Shown here one piece after another: positions 1 to 9,306 of a stretch of 32,933 nucleotides of DNA. Both the position numbers and the translations under genes were made by a program. The stretch's first letter is position 1. Every line of letters starts with the position of its first letter. The notes beneath the pieces were generated by a model. It was not told the DNA's origin and did no database searches. It saw nothing but the letters and a program-made list of their open reading frames with translations. The stretch is from Avimonas intestinalis (GTDB lineage Bacteria; Bacillota; Clostridia; Oscillospirales; Acutalibacteraceae), in contig CAJFID010000042.1 of NCBI GenBank assembly GCA_904380375.1, forward strand, positions 1-32,933. The letters run 5' to 3'.

Positions 1-1
1 G

Positions 2-883
2 CTGTTCAAAGGACTCTTTATTGAATACAACGAAAACGTGGCGACCATTTACGACCTGCGGTTTCCCCGCATCCTCATCGCCATCTTCGGCGGCGCGGCG
101 ACCGCCGTCTCCGGCGTGCTGCTGCAGGCCGTGATGAAAAACCCGCTGGCCGACCCCGGCATCATCGGCGTCAGCAGCGGCGCCAGCCTGACGGCGGTGC
201 TCATTACCGCCTTTGTGCCCACCCTCTACTTTTTCACGCCCCTGTTTGCCTTTTTAGGTGGGATGATCGCCTTTCTGCTGGTGTACTCCCTTTCGTGGAA
301 GGGCGGGCTTTCGCCTTTGCGCATCATCCTCGTGGGTGTGGCGGTCAACGCCATGTTTACAGGGCTGATGAGCGCCTTCAACTCTGGTACGGGAAGCAAC
401 TATTCCGGCGTCGCCAGCATCGTCAACGCCAACATCACTATGAAAACCTGGGACGATTTCCAGACGCTGTTACTCTATGTGGTCATCGGCCTGATTGCCT
501 CCATCTTTGTGCTGGGGCAATGCAACCTGCTGGCGCTGGAGGATAAAACGGCAAGAAGCCTGGGGGTAAACGTCACCCGCAGCCGGATCCTCATTTCAGT
601 GATTGCGGTTCTGCTGGCCAGTATTTCCACCGCCATCATTGGCCCCATCAGCTTTCTGGGGCTCATTGTCCCGCATATCGCAAGGCTGCTGGTGGGAAGC
701 AATCACAAGGTGCTGGTGCCCTATTCCCTCCCGCTGGGGGCGTTTACCCTGCTGCTGGCGGACACCCTGGGACGCACCATCGCCGCCCCTTATGAGATCA
801 GCGCTTCCATTATCATGTCGGTGGCGGGCGGCCCGTTCTTTATCCTGCTGTTAAGGAGGTCGAAGCAAAGCTATGGACAATAA
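2..883 (+). CDS. FecCD-type iron-siderophore ABC transporter permease (5' partial)
   Basis: Inner-membrane permease of an iron(III)-siderophore or heme ABC importer. The reading frame is open from base 2, so the gene begins upstream; a GTG at 38 is internal, because the residues before it (LFKGLFIEYNEN) run smoothly into the conserved LRFPRILIAIFGGAATAVSG segment of FecCD proteins. Hydrophobic segments recur through the whole length, and the family hallmark GLIVPHIARLLVGSNHKVLVP lies near two thirds, followed by GAFTLLLADTLGR and a final GGPFFILLLRR. About 40-50 N-terminal residues of the usual ~330 are missing. The stop overlaps the start of the ATPase gene by 11 bp and the ATPase ribosome site (AAGGAGG, 853-859) lies inside this gene, so the two are translationally coupled. 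The substrate cannot be read from the permease alone; the DtxR-type regulator downstream supports iron. Confidence 0.93.
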   Translation: MFKGLFIEYNENVATIYDLRFPRILIAIFGGAATAVSGVLLQAVMKNPLADPGIIGVSSGASLTAVLITAFVPTLYFFTPLFAFLGGMIAFLLVYSLSWKGGLSPLRIILVGVAVNAMFTGLMSAFNSGTGSNYSGVASIVNANITMKTWDDFQTLLLYVVIGLIASIFVLGQCNLLALEDKTARSLGVNVTRSRILISVIAVLLASISTAIIGPISFLGLIVPHIARLLVGSNHKVLVPYSLPLGAFTLLLADTLGRTIAAPYEISASIIMSVAGGPFFILLLRRSKQSYGQ

Positions 884-1649
884 CGTGTTTACTGTCAAAA
901 ACCTCTCCTTTGCCTACGGCAGACAGCAAGTGCTGAAGAATCTCGACCTGGAGCTTCACGAGGGAAAAATCACCACCCTGATTGGCGCCAACGGCTGCGG
1001 AAAGAGTACTCTTTTCAACCTGATGACCAAAAACCTCCGTCCGGACGAGGGGGAGATCCTCCTGCGGGACGGCGATATCGCCGGGATGTGGCTCAAAGAC
1101 TTTGCCAAAGAAGTTTCCATCGTCCACCAGTACAACACGGCGCCGGTGGATCTGAGCGTAGAGAAACTGGTGGGGTACGGAAGAACGCCCTACCACACGA
1201 TGGGACTTTCCCCGGATCCAAAGGAGGACGAGGAAAAAATTCGCCGGGCGCTGGAGATCACCCATACCTGGAAACACAGGGACAAGCCGGTGTCTGAGCT
1301 TTCCGGCGGACAGAAGCAGCGGGTATGGATCGCTATGGCGCTGGCGCAGGATACGAAGGTGCTGTTCCTGGACGAACCCACCACCTATCTGGACATCCGG
1401 TACCAACTGCAAATTCTAAAGCTCATCCGGCAGTTAAACCGGGAGTTCGGCATCACCATCGTTATGGTGCTCCACGACATCAACCAGTCGCTGTATTACA
1501 GCGATGAGATCATCGCCATGAAGGACGGCAGGATGATTGCCCACGGCCTGCCGGAGGAAATCCTTACAAGCGAGCTGGTACAGGAGATCTACGATGTAAA
1601 TCTGGATATCCGGAGCGTGGACGGAAAGCCTTTTGTCATTCCGGTGTAG
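873..1649 (+). CDS. FecE-type iron ABC transporter ATP-binding protein
   Basis: Cytoplasmic ATPase that powers the FecCD permease encoded just upstream. 258 aa, the usual length for the family. Visible motifs: Walker A GANGCGKST (residues 38-46), the Q-loop glutamine at 86 (VHQYN), the FecE-typical GYGRTPY (101-107), the ABC signature LSGGQKQR (143-150), Walker B with catalytic glutamate in LFLDEP (164-169), D-loop YLD (172-174) and the switch histidine in VLHDINQ. ATG at 873 has AAGGAGG 13 bp upstream. A gap of about 50 bp separates it from the metalloregulator gene, on the same strand. Substrate-binding protein is not in the window and probably lies upstream. Family assignment is secure, exact substrate is inferred. 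Confidence 0.95.
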   Translation: MDNNVFTVKNLSFAYGRQQVLKNLDLELHEGKITTLIGANGCGKSTLFNLMTKNLRPDEGEILLRDGDIAGMWLKDFAKEVSIVHQYNTAPVDLSVEKLVGYGRTPYHTMGLSPDPKEDEEKIRRALEITHTWKHRDKPVSELSGGQKQRVWIAMALAQDTKVLFLDEPTTYLDIRYQLQILKLIRQLNREFGITIVMVLHDINQSLYYSDEIIAMKDGRMIAHGLPEEILTSELVQEIYDVNLDIRSVDGKPFVIPV

Positions 1650-1700
1650 GGTTCAGAGCGCTTCCTCCATATGCAGATAGGAAAGGAGGCGGAGAGCCAC

Positions 1701-2084
1701 ATGAAGCAGAGGAAAACTGTGGAGGACTACCTGAAAACCATCTTTCTTCTCCAGAAGCAGAACGGCTGCGTCCGCGGTGTGGATATCGCCGCGCAGTTGG
1801 GCGTGTCCAGGCCGACGGTCTCCATCTCTCTCAAGGGGCTGGAACAAGAAGGCTATCTGTTTTTGGACGAAGCGCACGAGGTCCATTTGACCGACGTCGG
1901 GCAAAGGGTGGCTGAGGCCACCTATGAGCGGCACCAGACTTTCCAGGCCCTTCTTGAAAACCTGGGCGTGGACGGGAAAACGGCCGCGGCGGATGCCTGC
2001 CGGATGGAGCACGCCGTCAGCCCGGAAAGCTACGAGGCATTCAAAGAGCTGGCAAAAAGGAAGAAGGCGGACGGGTATGAGTGA
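1701..2084 (+). CDS. DtxR/MntR-family metal-dependent transcriptional regulator
   Basis: 127-aa metal-sensing repressor that probably controls the adjoining iron transporter. An N-terminal winged helix-turn-helix (about residues 5-65; VDIAAQLGVSRPTVSISLKG is the recognition part) is followed by the dimerisation/metal-binding half with YERHQTF and DACRMEH. Residue D9 in VEDYL resembles the MntR metal ligand at that place, while the cysteine of DACRMEH is the DtxR/IdeR pattern, so the metal preference is not obvious from ligands; the Fec genes favour iron. There is no C-terminal SH3-like domain, as in MntR. I chose ATG 1701 because AAAGGAGG lies at 1682-1689; the ORF could formally begin at ATG 1671, which has no ribosome site. 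The 3' end overlaps the next small ORF. Confidence 0.9.
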   Translation: MKQRKTVEDYLKTIFLLQKQNGCVRGVDIAAQLGVSRPTVSISLKGLEQEGYLFLDEAHEVHLTDVGQRVAEATYERHQTFQALLENLGVDGKTAAADACRMEHAVSPESYEAFKELAKRKKADGYE

Positions 2085-2226
2085 CGGCAGCTTAAACGAG
2101 GCGGTTATCTTAAAATCCCTCCGCGAGGAACGGGTGGGCAAGATGGTGGTGCTGGTTTCCCGCCGCCGGTCCACCATGCGGATTGCAGATACCGTCTATT
2201 CGGTTGAACGCGGGAGAATGAGCTAA
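2077..2226 (+). CDS. 49-aa protein of unknown function overlapping the regulator gene
   Basis: Begins with ATG inside the last codons of the metalloregulator gene (8-bp overlap), an arrangement typical of translational coupling, and an AAGGCGG sequence sits just upstream. The product is basic and soluble-looking: an N-terminal helix-like part (LNEAVILKSLREERVGK), then MVVLVSRRRSTMRIADTVYSVE. I do not recognise it. The MRIADTVYSV stretch faintly resembles the start of transposon-encoded TnpW-like proteins, which would fit the recombinase remnant nearby, but the similarity is too short to call. It could also be a truncated remnant or a small partner of the regulator. It is followed after 16 bp by the broken DUF454 gene, so it probably belongs to the same transcript. 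Confidence 0.4.
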   Translation: MSDGSLNEAVILKSLREERVGKMVVLVSRRRSTMRIADTVYSVERGRMS

Positions 2227-2242
2227 AGAAAGAGGTGCAGCG

Positions 2243-2326
2243 ATGAAACTGAAACGGTTGATATTTCTGATTTTGGGTTTTCTTTGCCTGGGGCTGGTCT
2301 GCGGCATACCCACGCCACCATGTTGA
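2243..2326 (+). pseudogene. 5' fragment of a DUF454 (YbaN-like) membrane protein gene
   Basis: ATG 2243 with AGAGGT upstream starts a reading frame MKLKRLIFLILGFLCLGL, which matches the first transmembrane segment of DUF454/YbaN proteins. After that, near 2297-2301, the sequence switches to recombinase coding sequence and the DUF454 frame runs into a stop at 2324-2326. The rest of the DUF454 gene (the conserved LPxxPTTPFLLL part) is absent from the window. DUF454 genes often sit near iron-uptake genes, so it was probably the original last gene of the iron operon before a deletion or insertion event. Confidence 0.6.
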
Positions 2327-2715
2327 TAGAAAGGGGCGCCTATCTCAAGGACGTGCAGGATCGCCTAGGCCACAAGGATATGCGCGTCACATTGGAAATC
2401 TATACGCATCTTACCGAGAAAATGCAAAACCAAAGCATTGATATTTTAAATGATATCTCCTTAAACGGAATCTGTACCCCCTCTCTCATGCAGACGGGTA
2501 CACAGACACCCGAGGACATTATGAATTCGATAGAGCTTTATCCCGAAATTAACCCGCAAAAACCGAGCATTCACGCGGGTTCAGAGGCCCTTGTACCCGA
2601 ACTTCGGGTACAAATTTGTACCCCTCCTGAAAATTTGGGGTACAAAATGGGTACAAAGGGGTCAATCCTATCGTTTGAGAGCGATTTTGAAAGCAAAAAA
2701 AGAGCCGCCCGGTAG
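2299..2715 (+). pseudogene. 3' remnant of a tyrosine recombinase (integrase) gene
   Basis: The frame encodes LRHTHATMLIERGAYLKDVQ, then DRLGHKDMRVTLEIYTHLTEKM: box II arginine with its RHTHAT context, the LGH box, and the catalytic tyrosine of IYTHLT, that is, the last third of a phage/ICE-type tyrosine recombinase. The N-terminal arm-binding and core-binding domains and the first catalytic arginine are missing, so it cannot be active. The 5' junction falls within the DUF454 gene. Beyond the catalytic domain is a tail of about 85 residues whose DNA is a cluster of TGTACCC inverted repeats. This is the scar of a mobile element that was lost by deletion, or a gene fusion by illegitimate recombination. 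Confidence 0.85.
2471..2662 (+). repeat. Cluster of TGTACCC / GGGTACA inverted repeats
   Basis: At least seven copies in alternating orientation: TCTGTACCC 2471-2479 with GGGTACACAGA 2496-2506; a perfect palindrome 2591-2613 with arms TTGTACCCGAA / TTCGGGTACAA around one C at 2602; TTTGTACCCC 2615-2624 with GGGGTACAAA 2637-2646; and another GGGTACAAA at 2649-2657. They lie in the 3' part of the recombinase remnant. Possible recombinase or excisionase binding sites or part of an attachment region; function is inference. Confidence 0.75.
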
Positions 2716-2728
2716 GCGACCCTTTTTT
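2696..2728. terminator. Probable bidirectional terminator between convergent genes
   Basis: AAAAAAG (2696-2702) can pair with CTTTTTT (2722-2728), and CGCC (2706-2709) with GGCG (2715-2718), with two mismatches between them, giving a stem flanked by A- and T-runs on both strands. It overlaps the stop codon of the recombinase remnant and lies before the end of the convergent GGGtGRT gene. Confidence 0.5.
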
Positions 2729-2762
2729 CGGAATAAATCCAGGTTTTATGCGGCTTCGCGCC

Positions 2763-3770
2763 TTATTTCAGGGCCTCGGACACCGCCACCGCGCAGGCAA
2801 CCGTAGCGCCAACCATCGGGTTGTTGCCCATGCCGATTAAGCCCATCATCTCGACGTGCGCCGGCACGGAAGAGGAGCCCGCAAACTGGGCGTCGCCGTG
2901 TACGCGGCCCAGGGAGTCGGTCAGGCCGTAGGAAGCCGGGCCAGCGCCCATGTTGTCCGGGTGCAGCGTACGGCCAGTGCCGCCGCCGGAAGCCACGGAG
3001 AAGTATTTTTTGCCGTTTTCAACCGCCCACTTCTTGTAGGTGCCGGCGACCAGATGCTGGAAACGGACCGGGTTGGTGGAGTTGCCGGTGATGGACACGT
3101 CAACATGCTCATGCTGCATGATCGCCACGCCCTCAAGCACGTCGTTCGCGCCGTAGCACTTGACCGTCGCGCGCTCGCCGTCGGAGAACGCCTTTTCCTC
3201 TACAATCTTCAAATCGCCGGTGTAGAAATCATACTCGGTTTCCACATAGGTGAAGCCGTTGATCCGGCTGATGATGTAGGCCGCGTCTTTGCCCAAGCCG
3301 TTGAGGATAACGCGCAGGGGATTTTTGCGGACCTTGTTGGCCGTGCGGGCAATGCCAATGGCGCCTTCGGCCGCCGCAAAGGATTCGTGGCCCGCCAGGA
3401 AAGCGAAGCACTGGGTATCCTCCGAGAGGAGCATTTTGCCCAGGTTGCCGTGGCCGAGGCCGACCTTGCGCTGCTCGGCAACCGAACCGGGCACGCAGAA
3501 CGCCTGCAAGCCTTCGCCGATGACCGCGGAAGCCTCCGCCGCGTCGGCAATGCCGCGCTTGAGCGCGAGCGCTACGCCGAGGGTATACGCCCACACGGCG
3601 TTTTCAAACGCGATGGGCTGCACGCCCTTGACGATCGCTTCCACATCAATCCCTTTGGAGAGGCAGAGGTCACGGGCCGCTTCCATGCTTCCGAGATCGT
3701 TATCGGCCAGGAACTTTTCAATCTTGGCCATTCTTCTTTCTTTGCCTTCAAATTTGACATCGTTCGCCAT
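2763..3770 (-). CDS. GGGtGRT family protein
   Basis: 335-aa protein of the GGGtGRT family, named after the motif visible here as SVASGGGTGRTLHPDN (around residues 260-270). The sequence is conserved-looking throughout, with glycine-rich segments (GLGHGNLGKMLL, GMGNNPMVGATVA) but no known catalytic motif, no signal peptide and no clear membrane segment. The family is known from anaerobic Firmicutes next to a NifU-like scaffold gene, as here, but its reaction is not established; a role with iron-sulfur clusters is inference from that pairing. Second gene of a two-gene minus-strand operon, 71 bp after its partner. I prefer ATG at 3770 (MANDV), 12 bp from AGAAAGGA (3783-3790); the in-frame ATG at 3782 would touch that ribosome site directly. 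Confidence 0.9.
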   Translation of the reverse strand: MANDVKFEGKERRMAKIEKFLADNDLGSMEAARDLCLSKGIDVEAIVKGVQPIAFENAVWAYTLGVALALKRGIADAAEASAVIGEGLQAFCVPGSVAEQRKVGLGHGNLGKMLLSEDTQCFAFLAGHESFAAAEGAIGIARTANKVRKNPLRVILNGLGKDAAYIISRINGFTYVETEYDFYTGDLKIVEEKAFSDGERATVKCYGANDVLEGVAIMQHEHVDVSITGNSTNPVRFQHLVAGTYKKWAVENGKKYFSVASGGGTGRTLHPDNMGAGPASYGLTDSLGRVHGDAQFAGSSSVPAHVEMMGLIGMGNNPMVGATVACAVAVSEALK

Positions 3771-3841
3771 GCGTATGACCATTCCTTTCTAGCTCAAGTT
3801 GGGAAGGGGACGGCGACGCGCGCCGTATTCCCGGGGCTTTC

Positions 3842-4543
3842 TTATTCCTCGCGGGGATCAATATACTTCGCCGCGCCGTCAAAACGGCCGTACTGCCCGA
3901 TGTTTTTCTTATACGCTTCGTTGGGCTCCACACCGTGGCGGATGTCCTCAAGCATTTTGCCCAGACGGACGAACTGGTACCCGATAACCTCGTTCTCCTC
4001 GTCCAGCGCCAGCTTGGTGACGTAGCCTTCAGCCATCTCAAGGTAACGGACGCCCTTGGCCTTGGTGGAGTACATGGTACCGACCTGCGAACGCAGGCCC
4101 TTGCCCAGGTCCTCCAAGCCGGCGCCGATGGGCAGGCCGTCCTCGGAAAAAGCGGACTGGGTGCGGCCGTAAGCGAGCTGCTTGAAGATTTCGCGCATGG
4201 CTACGTTGATGGCGTCGCAGACCAGGTCGGTATTCAAACATTCCAGAATGGTCTTGCCCGGCAGGATTTCCGCGGCCATGGCGGCGGAGTGGGTCATGCC
4301 CGAGCAGCCGATGGTTTCCACAAGCGCCTCCTGCACAATGCCGTCCTTAACGTTCAGCGTCAGCTTGCAGGTGCCCTGCTGGGGAGCGCACCAGCCCACG
4401 CCGTGGGACAGGCCGGAGATATCAGTAATCTGGGTGGACTGCACCCACTTTCCTTCCTCCGGGATGGGGGCGGGACCGTGGTGTGGCCCCTTTTTGACGA
4501 CGCACATGGATTCCACTTCATGGGAATAATTGATGTTGGCCAT
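3842..4543 (-). CDS. NifU-like iron-sulfur scaffold-type protein paired with GGGtGRT
   Basis: 233-aa cytoplasmic protein resembling the NifU/IscU N-terminal domain in its first half. Cysteines that could ligate a cluster are C52 (GVGWCAPQ), C59 (QGTCKL), C80 (IGCSGMTHSA), C102 (LECLN) and C109 (LVCDA); the TIGCSGM...AAEILPGKT segment corresponds to the conserved scaffold motif. The C-terminal half (FSEDGLPIGAGLEDLGKGLRSQ onward) is specific to the version that travels with GGGtGRT proteins. First gene of the operon; ATG 4543 follows AAAGGAG at good spacing and a sigma-A-type promoter lies about 70 bp upstream. The target of the scaffold is unknown, and general Isc/Suf genes are not in this window. 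Confidence 0.87.
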   Translation of the reverse strand: MANINYSHEVESMCVVKKGPHHGPAPIPEEGKWVQSTQITDISGLSHGVGWCAPQQGTCKLTLNVKDGIVQEALVETIGCSGMTHSAAMAAEILPGKTILECLNTDLVCDAINVAMREIFKQLAYGRTQSAFSEDGLPIGAGLEDLGKGLRSQVGTMYSTKAKGVRYLEMAEGYVTKLALDEENEVIGYQFVRLGKMLEDIRHGVEPNEAYKKNIGQYGRFDGAAKYIDPREE

Positions 4544-4611
4544 ATTTGTACTCCTTTCGGCTTTTACTTGCCATGGTAACAGCGGCTTTTGGACATACCC
4601 GCATGGAAACT

Positions 4612-4640
4612 ATTATACCCAAATTTTTCATGCCATGCAA
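4612..4640 (-). promoter_or_regulatory. Sigma-A promoter of the NifU-like/GGGtGRT operon
   Basis: Read on the minus strand: -35 TTGCAT (4640-4635), 17-bp spacer, -10 TATAAT (4617-4612). Predicted start near 4605 gives a leader of about 60 nt before ATG 4543. The stretch from 4641 to 4842 upstream holds nothing else I can identify. Confidence 0.75.
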
Positions 4641-4842
4641 GAGCGGGGCGTGAAATTGACGCAAAATTAACAAATAAATCCGCCGGATCGCTTTGTAAAA
4701 TTCTTGTGGGTTTTGTCGGGATGGGCTCGGTTTGGTCGGCTGAGCCGCGCACTATATGGGCGAAAGAGGGAGGAAACGAGGAAGGGATGGAATCAATTTC
4801 CCTAGAAATTAATGCGAATTTCCGATAGACCAGTATAAAAAT

Positions 4843-4890
4843 AAGGGCCTGTCCATGCTGCCTTCTTGTACAGGTCATGGGCAGGCCCTT
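4843..4890 (-). terminator. Intrinsic terminator after the XRE regulator gene
   Basis: AAGGGCCTGTCCATG (4843-4857) pairs with CATGGGCAGGCCCTT (4876-4890) with one wobble, and on the minus strand the stem is followed by ATTTTTAT. It begins 17 bp after the stop of the regulator gene. Confidence 0.75.
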
Positions 4891-4907
4891 TGCGGTTCAC
4901 AGCGGGC

Positions 4908-5180
4908 TTATTGATTCGGCGGGGAGTCGGGCTCCTCGCCCGCTCCGGGAGGGGCGGTCTCTGTGGGAGAGGGCTCTTCCGGCACATATTCAAGCAGGTC
5001 GCCCGGCTGGCAGTCCAGCGCCCTGCAGATGGCGTCAAGCGTGGAGAAGCGGACGGCGCGGGCGCGGTTGTTCTTCAGGATCGACAGGTTGGCCAGCGAA
5101 ATCCCGACTTTATCCGAAAGCTCGGTCAGGCCGATTTTCCGTTTCGCCATCATAACGTCCAAATTGATGAGAATTGCCAT
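4908..5180 (-). CDS. YozG-like XRE-family transcriptional regulator
   Basis: 90-aa DNA-binding protein, almost entirely one helix-turn-helix domain: MAILINLDVMMAKRKIGLTE, then LSDKVGISLANLSILKNN as the HTH and RAVRFSTLDAICRALDCQPG as the last helices. This is the short YozG type, which typically pairs with a DUF2975 membrane protein, as here. The tail after residue 66 is acidic and proline-rich (EEPSPTETAPPGAGEEPDS) and probably disordered. Start at ATG 5180 because GAAGGAGG lies 7-8 bp upstream; the frame remains open to 5225 without a ribosome site. Second gene of the minus-strand operon, 50 bp behind DUF2975. Likely autoregulates the pair, by analogy. Confidence 0.9.
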   Translation of the reverse strand: MAILINLDVMMAKRKIGLTELSDKVGISLANLSILKNNRARAVRFSTLDAICRALDCQPGDLLEYVPEEPSPTETAPPGAGEEPDSPPNQ

Positions 5181-5230
5181 CCGGACCGCCTCCTTCCCAC
5201 GCGGGCGCCGCGAAGCCCCAAACACGCCGC

Positions 5231-5701
5231 TTAAATGGTCATATCGTTTTCTTCCTTATAGGCGATCGCCTGGCGGAAAATCTGGGCAAACACGAACAGG
5301 ATCAGCCCCACCACGGAGAACGTCACAAACACTACCACCATGAAAAAGCGGGTGACGACAAAAACCGAGACAAAATAAAAGGCGGCCAGCACCAGGCATT
5401 CCACGCCGATGATCCGCAGCCGGCGGATCATCTCCGGCACGAAGGGGTTGCCCTTGTTGATGATATGCATAATACCGCGCGCCTGCCATAGAATCAGGAT
5501 GGCCAGCACCCCGGAAACGATCAGGACCGCCAGGTATTTTTCAAACCAAAGGCCCGGTTCGCCCGGCTGGTGGAGGGTGACGGCCGGGATGCTCCACCGC
5601 AGGGTAAGGGTCAGCACGAGGGCCAGCCCCATCAGAAAATCCAGCGCGTATTCAATCCACCGGCTCAGCCCGCTTTTTCCGTCTTGGCTTAGGATCGTCA
5701 T
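5231..5701 (-). CDS. DUF2975 family membrane protein
   Basis: 156-aa integral membrane protein with four hydrophobic segments at about residues 18-38, 56-74, 97-115 and 119-141, and the NPFVPEMIRRLRIIG stretch between the second and third that is characteristic of DUF2975. Function of the family is unknown; its constant partner is a small XRE regulator, found directly downstream here. ATG 5701 is preceded by GGGGGAAGGATC; longer in-frame extension to 5815 would run across the promoter and is rejected. First gene of the operon, expressed from the promoter at 5765-5794. Confidence 0.87.
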   Translation of the reverse strand: MTILSQDGKSGLSRWIEYALDFLMGLALVLTLTLRWSIPAVTLHQPGEPGLWFEKYLAVLIVSGVLAILILWQARGIMHIINKGNPFVPEMIRRLRIIGVECLVLAAFYFVSVFVVTRFFMVVVFVTFSVVGLILFVFAQIFRQAIAYKEENDMTI

Positions 5702-5764
5702 GATCCTTCCCCCTCGCGTTTCTTTTTTCTCGCGGCAGCCCGCGGCAAAACTTTCTTTATTATA

Positions 5765-5794
5765 ATTATACCCCAAAGCGGGCGTACAGGTCAA
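5765..5794 (-). promoter_or_regulatory. Sigma-A promoter of the DUF2975-XRE operon
   Basis: On the minus strand: -35 TTGACC (5794-5789), 18-bp spacer, consensus -10 TATAAT (5770-5765). Predicted leader is about 55 nt to ATG 5701. Confidence 0.8.
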
Positions 5795-5877
5795 GCGCCG
5801 AGAAGGTCGCGGCACGGCTTCAGGGCGCGAATCGCCCGTTTGTGGAATTTTCTGCCATGTTTCGGACGATTACCGTC

Positions 5878-5906
5878 TTGCCACCTCCACGCAAGTATGG
5901 TATATT
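5878..5906 (+). promoter_or_regulatory. Sigma-A promoter of secA
   Basis: TTGCCA (5878-5883), 17-bp spacer, TATATT (5901-5906). Transcription would begin near 5913, giving a leader of about 195 nt ahead of secA, unusually long and GC-rich. It is divergent from the DUF2975 promoter about 85 bp away. Confidence 0.7.
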
Positions 5907-5969
5907 AAATAAGATACGAAAGGGCTCTCCGGACGATCGCCAAGGGGGCCTTTTGCCAAGGAGCACGGA

Positions 5970-6059
5970 ATGCCGGGCAGAAACCGGCCGGTGCTTCCGC
6001 GTTGGCGGGGGCGCCGCCGTTGGCCGGCGGGGCGGGGGTTGCCGCGGCCGCCGGGATAA
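5970..6059 (+). CDS. Possible 29-codon leader peptide upstream of secA
   Basis: Inside the predicted secA leader, AAGGAG (5958-5963) stands 6 bp before ATG 5970, and the frame ends with TAA at 6057-6059. The peptide is strongly basic and proline-rich, with tryptophans, and ends in GLPRPPG followed by the stop. Consecutive prolines after arginine are the kind of sequence that can slow ribosomes, and secA in Escherichia coli is controlled by the arrest peptide SecM, so a sensing role is conceivable. Against it: the peptide has no signal sequence or membrane segment, which secretion-monitoring leaders need, and GC-rich DNA produces Arg/Pro/Gly frames easily. Not homologous to SecM by anything I can see. 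Confidence 0.35.
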   Translation: MPGRNRPVLPRWRGRRRWPAGRGLPRPPG

Positions 6060-6107
6060 AACCGTTGAAATTTCGAATACGAATACGATAAATGAGGTGT
6101 CTGTGGA

Positions 6108-8852
<2,745 letters not shown>

Positions 8853-9079
8853 GCCGGCTTTGCAGCCGGATGAGGGGCTTGACGCGTCCTGCGCCATGAA
8901 TCTGCGGCGGTCTGCGCATGGCCTAGGCGGTTGCCGGGATTTTGCCGTTTTGTGAGGCGGCGCCGAAAGGCGCGGTTGGCGCAGCGTGTGCCTGCCCGAT
9001 GGTAAAAAGCCTCTGCAATGAGGTTGCGCAGGATTTTATTAAAAGAATAGAAGGGCACGGAAAACCTTAGAAAGGCCCG

Positions 9080-9109
9080 AAAAGCCGCCAGCTTGCTGGC
9101 GGCTTTTTT
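9080..9109 (+). terminator. Intrinsic terminator
   Basis: Perfect stem AAAGCCGCCAGC (9081-9092) / GCTGGCGGCTTT (9095-9106) with a TT loop, continuing into a T-run to 9109. A typical rho-independent terminator, probably for secA. Confidence 0.9.
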
Positions 9110-9150
9110 GCGTTAAAAGCAAAGTGAGGACGATCCGGCGGGAAACGACG

Positions 9151-9174
9151 AGGAAAAATTGGTCAATTTTTCCT
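9151..9174. repeat. Perfect AT-rich inverted repeat
   Basis: AGGAAAAATTG (9151-9161) and CAATTTTTCCT (9164-9174) are exact reverse complements separated by GT. It lies between the secA terminator and the surface-protein operon; could be an operator for that operon or a second terminator-like hairpin. Confidence 0.6.
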
Positions 9175-9306
9175 TCTGCATGGCCTGCCAACGGTTCATG
9201 GGATTGCACGCATCCAATATTTTACGCAAATTTAACGCAGATAGGGCGGGCCGTTAACATGAAGTCCTTTTAATAAATAGGAAATTGAAAAGAGAGGATA
9301 GGTTGT

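Larger units (their letters stand above)
8853..9306 (+). other. Intergenic region after secA
   Basis: No coding frame or RNA gene recognised in these 454 bases. They hold the secA terminator (9080-9109) and an AT-rich inverted repeat (9151-9174). 8853-9079 shows nothing identifiable, so the terminator lies about 230 nt beyond the secA stop. No convincing -35/-10 pair was found before the gene at 9307, though 9254-9280 is AT-rich. Confidence 0.6.

Noticed and set aside
2856..4025. 389-aa plus-strand frame opposite GGGtGRT
   Set aside because: The minus-strand proteins are recognisable and have ribosome sites and a promoter; this frame has none.
4564..4878. 104-aa minus-strand frame upstream of the NifU-like gene
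   Set aside because: It runs through the promoter and the XRE terminator; no ribosome site and no recognisable sequence.
8853..9079. Possible small RNA or tRNA gene after secA
   Set aside because: No cloverleaf, conserved motif or promoter could be seen; only unassigned GC-rich sequence.
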